Assembly (NCBI GenBank): GCA_963576475.1
Contig: OY754965.1
Span: 1,185,501 to 1,249,500, forward strand
Direction: 5' to 3'
Length of the DNA: 64,000 nt
Source: Molanna angustata
Taxonomy: Eukaryota; Arthropoda; Insecta; Trichoptera; Molannidae
Each line of letters begins with the position of its first letter. Positions within the stretch are counted from its first letter, which is position 1. Shown here in pieces: positions 10,541 through 21,100 of this stretch. The translations under genes were made by a program, and so were the position numbers. The notes under the pieces are model-generated. The model worked only from the letters and a program-made list of their open reading frames with translations. It made no database searches and was not told the origin of the DNA.

Positions 10541-11316
10541 CCGAATCCTTCACTTAACGGATTACACATCATTATCCCATTCTACAAATCCAACTAACAC
10601 TTTATTTATTTATTTATCACTCTGCGATTTGCTTCGTACAACATTTATGTCACACCCTGATTGTACATTTACCACTTTATCTGTGTGACTACCCTCTTTT
10701 TACACCCTTTTCTTAAACTTTACGTATCTGTACTGGAATTTTACAATCGATTTGTAACTAACTACCCGACTAGATAGAGCTCTGAACTTTCATAATTTGT
10801 TTTTCCCCGTTGAAAATGAACTTAATTCAAGTTGTTTATAACGCCTTGATAACTGTATATCAATCATCTCTTCAACGTGAAGAAAACTGAAAAAGAACTT
10901 TTTTATTTACTTGTTCAAACAACTTTGATTTGCGAATATTTGATATTACATAATATTATGTTCGAAAACGATACCATACCTTCACGCCGTTTTCCTATTA
11001 GGGATAGACAGAGAGAACCAAACGCCAGACTCCTATCTCTCGACATACCTACATCTCTCGCTTCATTCAAGTATCATACACGATTTTCTATTATTTTTCT
11101 TTTTCATTTATTAAGATCCAAAAAGACAAAGATTTAAAGCACAAAAAAATCCTACTGCCGCGTTTGGAGATTCCATTGATACCCTACTCACAAGTACGTC
11201 GCAGATCGAGGTCAGATTTAAAGTCAAAAACTGTTTGAAGTACAATTGATTATATGTCTCAAATTGAATCAATATAATCGTGATCTGACTAATGGTTATA
11301 TTATAAATTTCAATGT
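10541..11316. other. intergenic DNA with a LINE 3' scrap
   Basis: No gene is supported. About 10975-11090 matches, on the minus strand, the end of the family C LINE at 54645-54885 (CCTTCACGCCGTTTTCCTAT ... GACAGAGAGAACCAAACGCC). The rest is AT-rich and unremarkable. Confidence 0.45.
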
Positions 11317-11397
11317 TTGTATGTATCCATGTACGTATGTATCCATGTATGTATGTATCCATGTATGTATGTATCCATGTATGTATGTATGCATGCT
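11317..11397. repeat. TATG/TATCCATG microsatellite
   Basis: About five copies of a 16 bp unit, ATGTATCCATGTATGT. It resembles the (TATG)n tails at the 3' ends of family C LINEs in this window and may have grown from such a tail. Confidence 0.85.
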
Positions 11398-11461
11398 ATG
11401 CGCTCCTAAAACGTTCATCCGATTACAAAGAAACTTTGGTGAATTATCGAGAAAATGCCCG

Positions 11462-11825
11462 GGACGGTTTCTTCTTCATCTTCTTTTTCATGTATTTAGT
11501 TATTTTACCTATGAAGGTGGAGTATCCTAGGAGAAGAAGGTCCAACTGTCCTTCCATCTTTTCGCAGGCCTTTCAGGACGGTTTCTGGATTTAAACTTTT
11601 TTTCTTCTTCTTCTTCATCGTGTATTTGGTCATTTACCTATGAAGTTGATGTTGACCTTCACAGGTCTTCCAGGACGGTTTCTGGATTAAAACATTTTTC
11701 TTCTTCTTCATCGGGTATTAGGTCATTTTACCTATGAAGGTGGACTATACTGGGAAAAGAAGATCCAATCGTCCTTTCATCTCTTCGCAGGTCTTCCAGG
11801 ACGGTTTCCGGATTTAAACTTTTTT
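11462..11825 (-). repeat. three tandem LINE 3'-end fragments
   Basis: A unit of about 90-130 bp is repeated three times: TTCTTCTTCATCGTGTATT, GGTCATTTTACCTATGAAGG, GTCCAACTGTCCTTCCATC, CAGGTCTTCCAGGACGGTTT. Read on the minus strand the last part encodes RPxRPAKRWKDSW, the familiar GRP-KRW motif at the C-terminus of several LINE ORF2 proteins. A fourth copy lies at 42090-42240 in an NTHL1 intron. The middle unit is shortened. Confidence 0.7.
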
Positions 11826-11857
11826 CTTAACCTACTGAAACCTACGGACGGGAGGTA

Positions 11858-13017
11858 ATGGATGACATTAGACGTGCTATTAACAATAAACAACTTACAA
11901 TTCTCACACTACTCGATTTCAGTAGCGCGTTTAATTCCGTTGATTTTGACATTCTTCTTGCTAAGTTGTCCTCGCTAAACATAGCTCAGCCAGTATTGGA
12001 GTGGTTCACCAGTTATCTTGGCAACCGTAAACAATGCATTAAGACAACTAACACTACTTCTGATTATGCCACCTTGCTGTCTGGAGTTCCGCAAGGTGGA
12101 GTTTTATCTCCACTGTTATTTTCCGTATTTATTAACTCTATCACTACAAACCTCAGATGTAAATATCATCTTTTTGCAGACGATCTTCAATTATATTTCC
12201 ATTTTAATATCTCTGATATTAACAATGCAGTCCTTCACATGAATGAAGATCTTAAATTGATCTCTTCTTGGTCATCGGATCATGGTGTTCTTATTAATCC
12301 TACTAAGTCCCAGGCAATTATAATCGGTAGTCCTCGTCTGCTGTCATCTATAAGGAATTTGCAACTCCCACTGCTGTATATCAATAACCAATGCATTCCT
12401 TATACCAGGGTTGTAAAAGATCTTGGAATCTTCATCGATGATGACCTTTCGTGGCATGTACAGGTATCGCATGTTAGTAAATCTATTTTCTTTGCCCTAC
12501 ATTCACTTAATAAACTTAAAAATTTCCTTCCATTCCGTTGTAAAATAATTCTTGCTCAATCACTTCTTCTTCCATTGCTTGATTATGCCGATGTATGCTA
12601 CTTGGATGCAAATGAAGTGCATCTCAATAAACTTGAACGTCTTCAGAATATATGTATCAGATTCATCTTTGGGTTGAAAAAATTTGATCGCATATCACCT
12701 TACCGCAATCTTCTTTGTTGGCCCAGGATTCGCCAGCGGCGCAATATACACATTTTGTCACTATTGTACAATATTCTCTCGAACCCAAACCTGCCACAGT
12801 ACCTCAAAAGCAAATTCACTTATTTATCCAGTCATGGACTTCCACTCCGATCTGCTGAATGTACAACACTTTCCATAATACAGAATTTCTCAGCTCTTCG
12901 TTCGAAGTACAATCAGCAAGATTATGGAATAGCCTTAGTCCGGATATTGCGTCGTCTAACTCACTTAGTATTTTCAAGAAAAAACTAAAGAAGGAATATT
13001 TATCCTTGAACACCTGA
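11858..13017 (+). pseudogene. 5'-truncated LINE: reverse transcriptase from palm to C-terminus
   Basis: The frame begins inside the RT palm: LLDFSSAFNSVDFDILL holds the first catalytic Asp. SGVPQGGVLSPLLFSVF and FADDLQLY hold the primer-grip region and catalytic Asp pair, and the thumb and C-terminal region follow. The first frame stops at 12988. The expected end (VQSARLWNSL, then FKKKLKKEYL, stop at 13015-13017) is in another frame, so a small deletion near 12870 shifted it. The family matches the tail at 8634-8920. The element's 3' UTR runs to 13283 with AATAAATAAATAAATA. No fingers domain or endonuclease is present. Confidence 0.88.
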
Positions 13018-13283
13018 TCCCGATTTCCTCTCCTGTCCTTACCATATCCTTTTTCTTGCTATGAATTATAATTTTTTTTTGTTTTAATAGTATTTAAGTG
13101 TTATACGTATTCTCTTTGATTTCTTTTACTCTTTTTTATTTGCTGTTGTACATACACAATGTTGTCATACTTTGTAATCTGGTTGGTTGGAAGAAATTGC
13201 CTAATGGCAATAAGCCCGCCAGTGTACAATTATATTTGTTTATATTATGTACAAAAAGATGTATAAATAAATAAATAAATAAT
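13018..13283 (+). mobile_element. 3' UTR of the LINE at 11858-13017
   Basis: Contains TTGGTTGGAAGAAATTGCC and TAATGGCAATAAG and finishes with repeats of AATA. It is followed directly by a GGGAGGTA minisatellite. A similar GACGGGAGGTAATG piece stands just left of the LINE at 11847-11860, which suggests that the LINE split the minisatellite. The AATG on both sides could be a 4 bp target duplication. Confidence 0.7.
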
Positions 13284-13440
13284 GAAGGGAAGGGAGGTAC
13301 TAAAGAGCCTGCAGGGATGGGAGGTACTAAAGGGCCTGAAAGGACGGGAGGTACTGAATTTTCTGAAGAGACGGGAGGTACTGAGAGGCCTGAAGGGACG
13401 GGAGGTACTTAAGGGCCTGAAGGGACGGGTGGTAATGAAG
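13284..13440. repeat. 30 bp minisatellite, about five units
   Basis: Units of 30 bp with core GGGACGGGAGGTACT and GGCCTGAA. Copies are similar but not identical. The array lies just 5' of a Helitron-type 3' terminus. A partial unit at about 11835-11860 on the far side of the LINE suggests it was once continuous. The open frame reads 10-residue repeats (GREVLKGLK) and is unlikely to be a real protein. Confidence 0.9.
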
Positions 13441-13489
13441 GAGCATTTTAATTATACCGGCAATACGAAGTTTGCCGGGGGTTCACTAG
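13441..13489 (+). mobile_element. Helitron 3' terminus
   Basis: A stem-loop CCGGCAA-TACGAAGT-TTGCCGG (13457-13478) is followed by 7 bases and then CTAG (13486-13489), with T as the next base. This is the standard 3' end of Helitrons: a hairpin about 10 bases upstream of CTRR, inserted in front of T. The 5' TC end is not identified, perhaps because a LINE and a minisatellite interrupt the element. Confidence 0.65.
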
Positions 13490-14559
13490 TGGTTAGTAAA
13501 AGGAAAAGCGGGCGACAAATCGACGTCATTGTCTTCTTGTACGTCCGCGCTTTAATACTGTGTTTAGTCACCCTCGATGTAAATCGAGTTGCTATTTTTT
13601 TTTTAGTAACCTTCCACTCCGTAGAGACTTAACTTTAGGACGTCACAAATCATTTATAATGTCAATTATGGATGCCACAAAATAGGTATTATGTTTTTAA
13701 ACACGATAGTAAATTGAATGTAACCCAGCCGAAATTATCACCATGATTGTCACGAAAAAGAAGTATGGTCAATTTCGTTTTCTCGCGCACACACTATGTT
13801 TTCTTTCCTTCACGGCCATGAGCGTGCGGATGCACCATCAACGCAAGAACGGACCGTCGTCGATGGGTGAAGGGAGCAGGCTATCAGCGAAGCCATCCTC
13901 GGATCCCAGACATCGGCAGATGCCGGTTGAGTGGCTGCGTCAGAAGCGAAACGGCGTCGAGGGTAATCTCAAGGAGACACAGACCGTTGCTCCGTGATCT
14001 AGTGCGACTCAACAGTTTTAGGAGCACTTTCCAAACTCAGCATCCGCCACGATCCAGGAAGGCGGCTCTCTCGCCGAATAGTGCTGCGACGATCCATTTC
14101 AGCTCTCCCGGTGTTACGTCAACGGCTGTCGTTGTGAAGCGGGCCCAACCAATATCTCCTGACACGGCATGGAGCCGTCCTGGGCGCGAAGAATGCAGAT
14201 ATGCATCCCTCGGCCTCGACTTGGAATTTTTTAGTTTCTTAAATTTTTTTTCTTGTTATTGCTATGAGTTGTGCCTTTCAGTGATGCTAAACGAAAGCGC
14301 TAATAGAAGAGGTCGCGTCACCATGTTTCTGTAAAAGGCTGGCAAGTTATTCGAATTTAGGTACTGGCGAAGTAGTTTCTCCTTAATGAATACATTTTAA
14401 ATAATACGACGATCTATAAAAATGATGGTCGATAGAGGCTTCTCAATCAATTAATCAATAATTACAGAAATTTATGATAGCTCAAATGTCATAAAGGCCA
14501 TCATGCGATATCCCGAGTATAGTTAAAAATATGATGAAGTTTACGAATATTGTAATGTA
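13490..14559. other. intergenic DNA with a G+C-rich island
   Basis: About 13795-14225 is much richer in G+C and CpG than its surroundings. Plus-strand frames at 13743-13997 and 13867-14334 cover it in different frames. Neither shows a domain I know, and the Arg/Ser-rich composition follows from base composition. It could be a decayed transposon 5' region or a conserved non-coding element. I cannot assign it. Confidence 0.4.
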
Positions 14560-14695
14560 CAGAAGCCGCGTGTAGTACAAATTTCGAATTCAAATGTATG
14601 CCAAGTTTTTTTTACATGTGTGTGTGAGGCGGTAGATCGGTTGGTCTACGTATTATGTAGGTGTGCGTATCGGTAGGTGTACGTATAGTACTAGA
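14560..14695 (+). repeat. dispersed repeat E, copy 1
   Basis: The stretch from GTACAGAAGCCGCGTGTAGT through GAGGCGGTAGATCGGTTGG to GGTAGGTGTACGTAT recurs as a reverse complement at 46522-46672 inside a NOL12 intron. I recognise no coding content or tRNA-like box. Class unknown. Confidence 0.7.
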
Positions 14696-15146
14696 AATTC
14701 GTCTGTTTCAGCGTAGTTTTAGTTGACATACATTCATTACGCTGACTAGGTATTCATATATAATCTAAGCTTGAAATGGTAATTAATATTTTTTGGAACC
14801 ATCAAGAACGTGTTTTCGTCGCATTCATAATCAAACTAAATTTTATTGCAGGTTGGGAAACTAAATGTCTTAAAATAGCAACCTACTACTAATCAGAAAA
14901 ATATTTTCTTATCTCTATGGTTTTGATATACTTCCTAACCTTACTTTTAATTGTCAATTTTTAAAATAAGTTACGTGATACTTGGACTTGCTGATGTTAC
15001 TTTTAACTTGAACATTTTATTTATTGTTTTAGTGATAATTTCTGAAATAATGGACAAAATACGACGAAATATTATTAATGATTCCCAATTTAACAAGTAT
15101 TTCACTTTTATTCATTGTTAAATAAAGAAATCGAGTCGCATCAGAT

Positions 15147-18100
15147 ATGTCTTTAAAATTTGTTTTAAATTTACTTCGACCGCAGTATTCGCGGTCGTTA
15201 TTGTTTAGAAACAAGCACACTGAAACCAGTCTAGTTGTTTTCGATACTTTTTCTCAAGTGCAAGAGAAAAATAAAAATACTTACATTGAAATGATTAAAA
15301 TTTTTGAAACAAACGACACTAGAAGAAGGAATCACGTAGAATTTATATATGCCGCTCTCAAACACATGAAAGAGTTCGGTGTACATAAAGATTTAGAGGT
15401 TTATAAGGCAGTATTGGAAGTATTACCGAAAGGACGTTTTATTGCAACTAATCTTATACAGGCAGAATTCATGCACTATCCAAAACAACAACAGTGTGCG
15501 ATAGATCTTTTAGATCAAATGGAAGATAATGGTAAATATTACAATTCTCATTTCAAATGATAACCAAAATAAGAAAGAAACAAAGCTTAGAATACATTGT
15601 TGAATGATGAAATAAACTTCCACGTATAACTAACGTCACCATATGACCATAGGCCCGTTTTGAATGGGACTGTTCCTTTTTTTGGTTCGGTTCAGCTTTA
15701 CGCCAGTTACAGTTCAACACCTGGGGGGCAAGTCTGGTTCAATCAGTGAAATCAAAACCATCACGATTACCCATATCATGAATATAATTATTATATGGAG
15801 TTCTATAATATCTTTAAATGTCATTGAACTCCATACGATAATTATATCCATGATATGGGTAATCACTTGGGTTTTGATTTCGCCGGTCGGACTAGACTTG
15901 CCCCCATGTTCGTTATTTTATTTAATATATTATTTGAATCAAATTCAAAATGACGATATTGTAATATACCTAACAGCAGCCCCAGAACAGGTATGTAATA
16001 CCTAGTGGGGCGTTGTTGATCAATTTATATATATGCATGTATTGAGAGAAAGAATAAATAAAAAATAAAATCGCTGAACGCCCCAGAAGAAGACGTCGGC
16101 TTCGACAGGTAAACCATTTAACAAAACAGACATTTGTACGAGTGTTGCGAGCAACCACATCTGTACGAGCGGCAGGTAAATTAAACAAGTGGTGTCCTCT
16201 ACCTCTCATGTAGTTCGGGTTAGCGTAGAGGCCTTGGTGCTCAAGCAAAATTGGGCAGTAAATGATATAATTTATAACTTTATAACCCACCAGAAGTAAC
16301 AAATTATCTCGCCTTTTTTCGAGACTGATAGGCACAGGCTTCAAGAAGATCAGGTTGATGCATCTAAGTTGGGTACACTCCATGCGTATGCATGTAAATA
16401 TTCATTTTTTTTTTTTAAAAATCCATTTTTTATTATTATATTATTAAGCTACTAAGTATTGAGTATTTTAGTCAAGAATGCCTTCAAAACTGATGAACTT
16501 GTTTGTCCAGGGTTGTAAGTCTGGTCCAACCGGTGAAATCAAAACCCTCGTGATTACCCATATCATGGATATACTTAATTATCATATGGAATTCTATGAC
16601 ATCTAAAGATATTATAGAACTCCATATGATAATTATATCCATGATATAGGTAATTATGAGGGTTTTGATTTCGCCGGTTGAACCAGACTTGCCACCCTGA
16701 TCAACATAATATGTTACATATTGGTTCTCCTTTTACTGTATGGGAATACATATAAATCTAGTGCTCATACTGGCTTAAGTTAAGCTCTTTAAGAATCTAA
16801 AAACAAACCACAGCATTTTTTTGTCATGTATATTTACTATGTGTTTTTTTATTCTAGGCGTTATGCCCGATTTTGAAATGGAAGATATTTTAATGAATAC
16901 GTTTGGCAGACGTGCTTACCCCCTTCGCAAGTTTTGGCGCATGATGTACTGGATGCCAAAACTACGTAACGCCAGTCCATGGTACTTACCACAGAACATG
17001 CCTAAAGACTCTCTCGAGTTGGCCAAACTTGCCATCCAACGTATTACTAGCGTCGATGCAGAAACTAACGTTGTTGTCTATCGAGTAAGTTTAATTTTTA
17101 TTTTGAAAAATTTCTCTTTTAAATTATTATTTATTTTATTTCACTTTTACATGTTTCAAAGGCAGCAAAGCTTACTTTATTCAATTCAATATCAATATTT
17201 ACAAATAATAAATCATCATAAGCTCGACAGCCCTGGGTGGGTCTTGGCTGAATCCAGCTGTCTCCTCCATTCCCGTCTATCCGTTGCCTTCGTTCTCCAG
17301 TTTCTAATATCTATTGTGGAAGCATCGGCATCAACACTGTCCATCCATCGAGTCCTTGGTCTTCCTGGTCTCCTTTGACCTTGTGGTACAGAAAGTGTGA
17401 GGTGTTTTGTGGGATTGTCGTCGTCCATTCGGATTATGTGACCAGCCCATCTTAAGCACTCTATCTTGATGGAACTGATCACATCGGGCTCTTTATAGGT
17501 ATATTATTCTCTTTTATTGGCCCGTAGATCGTTCAAAGGATCCTTATCTCAAAGTCCACTATGGATCCTTCAGTGTTTTTAGTCATCACCCAGGTTTCAG
17601 AAATATACGTGAGGACCGGCTTGAGTTTTATACAGAAGGATCTTTGTGTTTCTCCTACATATAATAAATATTTAACCCAATGAAGGCATTCTCAAGATAA
17701 ACAAGACAAAGATTTTATGAATACAAATAGAATCATAACAAATAATTTATTTTATCAAGTCCTAATGTCCAAATAAAATAAAATAATGTGGCAGACCACA
17801 TCTCGAAATTGCTTTCGAGCGCGCGCCTAGCGATTGCAAGTATATTTGTTTGTCGCTAGGCCGAGTTCATCGCCCGCAACGTCAAACAAGTGACGATACT
17901 CCTCAACTGGGTATGACAGTTCAATGAAATAAGTCTAGAAAGTTCGAGATGTGGTCTGCCACACTTTCATAGATAGAATATTGTTTCATATTACTACTCT
18001 GAATTGGATGGCTGTTTTGAATGAACATGTGCATTTGTCCTTTTACTATACCAAGTTATTTATATCAATATATTAATATGTGAAGCGCACATGTGAATAT

Positions 18101-21100
18101 GTGAAGCAATATGTGAACTTCAGACCCCTTTTTAAGCAAACTGTACGCACGGAGGAGTGTGAGATTTGGCATGGTTATATGGAGAAGTTCATATGGAGGA
18201 GTGCAGAAAACTAAAATTTATACATAATATGTGTTGTTACAAATACATTACAAGAAAAGGATGCCACAACCATGTGAACAATATTCTGTAAGAAGCACGA
18301 ACAATGGATGAACATGTATGAGACGATGCATAAATGTTGACGAGGCGATGAATGTGTGTCAAGATGAAAAATGTGGTTTTGGTTCTCTCTGCCATCCACG
18401 TGAGGGACATGGCGTGATGGTATGTATGTATGGACAAATACATACATTAAAACAAATATAAAATAATCAGAGTATATAATACCTACGGATAAGAGCGCAA
18501 CCCCATTCAAATAAAAAGAATTGGCAAAATGTATGAAGCGAATCACCCAAGTCATGCCAACATTAAAAAAAAACAATAAAATTGTTGTGTTGCCTCTGCT
18601 ATTTGACAGGACCTAGGGATGAAAAAAGTTTTATTTATTGCTGTCAACGACAGTGATAGGCAATATCAGAATTAGTACCTACGCAATAGTGCAAACAGCC
18701 CATAATTTTATTTTATAATTTCTTTTGTCATTTATGTCACTCACTCAAATATGACTTTATTTAACCTCAATACAGGTTTGTCTTAGTGAGGTTGAATACA
18801 TATGAAATACATATTTAATTTTTTTACGTGCTTGAATGCAATGTAATATTTTTTTTTTTATTTTTTATTAACTTTATCCCAATAAATGATCATGTATATA
18901 TAAATCAATGTTAATTTGAGATAATTGTTTTTTTTTTTATAGACGGAAGAAGTAAAAGAATCCATAGATCATACTTGGATTGTTTCGGGACAGAGTGAAA
19001 CACAGAGAACACTTCTAGAACTGGAAGTGAAGGAAAGGCGAAGGATAAGGGAGGAGAAACTAGCAATGAGAGAAAAACGAAATAAAGAAGAATTAACAAA
19101 ACGAGACTGTGAATCAACAACAAATGACAAAGATGATTTGCTAAAGTCTGAAAATGAAAATACCAAATATGAGTCGGGAGAAGAAGCGCTTGTGGTACAC
19201 GGAGCTTACCAAGTGCATCTCAGGGATCAAATTGTATCATATTTTGTTCTCACTGGACCAGTTAGAAATAGACTACATGAATTCATTGATAAAGATGGTG
19301 AGTCCATTATTTTAGTGCTCTATTAAACTTGTTAATGAGTAATAAGGTTGTTGAACAATATAATTTGTGCGATATCGGCAAAAGAAAACAGATTGGACAA
19401 GATGGAATATTTTGCCAGCTGTCTTATTACTTCTCTCTGTCGCATAGTTCTTCTTTCTTCTCGTCACTGGTTCAAAATTTGTTCACTACACATATCTATA
19501 ATATTTATTTGCGAATTCCACGAAAGTAATTAAAAAATGGTATATGCGCAAGTCGCCGAGTTAGCATAAAGAGTTTTGTTACATTTGTTGCATGTTGTGG
19601 TGTGAACTGAGTATAGTGACTTATAAAGGTGGCCTACTCGCACACAAGCAGAGGGGCGAGATTGTTGTTGTCACGTTCAAGGTTTGGATGCAGGTATGAA
19701 AGGGGTTTAGCTATGTCAGGAAGATGAGGATAGGTTCAAATTAAAAGCATCTGTGCCAACATAACTATTCATATAAAAAATCAACTTCAATAAAATGAGT
19801 GTGTCTAGATTAAAAAATATGGCGTTTGGTTCTCTCTACCTACCCCATGAGGTAAATGGCGCGATGGTATGTATGTATGCAGTAATATTCACTCTTTTCA
19901 CTCTAATATACTCATAGGTGTCCAGAATTGGCATGACACTGCACAAAACTGACAGTAATGGAAAAAATAAGTGTAAAACATTTAGTGCATATGTGTGTGA
20001 CTGAACTAAGATAAATTTCTCTATGAAGTCCATAGATATGAATGAATTAATGAATGTGATAGAACTTTTGGAGTGCATAACATATTTTTAGATAAGTGAC
20101 TAATTGAATATTTTTATTTTCAGATATATCTAAATTAGAATATCCAAGTCCGTTTGGTAACACAAAATTACCAGTCATACCTCCGACTGTACATGAGCAG
20201 GACGATGGAACTATATATGCTGTTTGTGCAACAGGTAATTAACTTCTCAGCTATTTATTTCATTTATCCTTTGTGTGAGTAAAATCTCTGCCATGGCAAT
20301 ACCTCACTATTTTAATATACTATTAAAATCAATGGAGAAACACTTGCATCATCAAATAACATTGCTCAAGTTAAGCTATTTATGTTGCATGCACACCGAA
20401 AACTATGCGAAAGCTAAGTCAGTGTTGTGCAGTTTGTATTATTTTACCGAGCCGGACGGACATGTCGTTAGTCAGTGTTGTAGATTGAAGACGAAAGTTC
20501 TGATAATGAATTCCTTTGACTTAGAAAAATAAGTTTAATGCAAATGGCTTATTTATTTAAAGAATATATATTGGATAAGAAGTTGTCTTCATTGATTATT
20601 GGGGATATTATTAAACAAAATATCACTTATCGAAATATTGGCCGTTTATTTAAGGTAAATATAACAAAAAAATATACCTTTTATATCAAAATTGTAATGA
20701 ATATCAGAACAGATAAAAAATTTGATTTATTTATTTCCCTTATCCTATCCATATAACATTTTTTTTTTATTCTAATCACGATAGTCAAAAAACTCCCGAT
20801 CAGATAGACAACAGTCCGTCATGAGCAAGGCACTCGACGATACTGATCTACAATGAAGGCGCGGAGAGGTGTCAGATGAGGCGGGAGGAGCGTGACTTAG
20901 CATACACAACTAAATTAGCTCACATAGTTTGCGGTCTGCACACTAGTATGAAAAATGACCTGAGCTATGCTAAAATAGCTTAGCTTTTGGTCTGCAATTG
21001 GCTTAAGAGTTCACTTATGACAATGAACCATTGGTAAACTTGCAAATCTCAAAAACAGTTTTCGCATTATCCAGAATATTTCAGAGTAATTACTAAAATA

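Noticed and set aside
10179..10688. Plus- and minus-strand frames through the 39 bp minisatellite, which could look like a repeat protein or a CRISPR-like array.
   Set aside because: The units are contiguous with no unique spacers, so it is not CRISPR. The frames only reflect the period being divisible by three.
13867..14334. 155-codon frame in the G+C-rich island as a host gene.
   Set aside because: No domain, Arg/Ser-rich by composition, an overlapping frame of similar quality, and no splice or start support.
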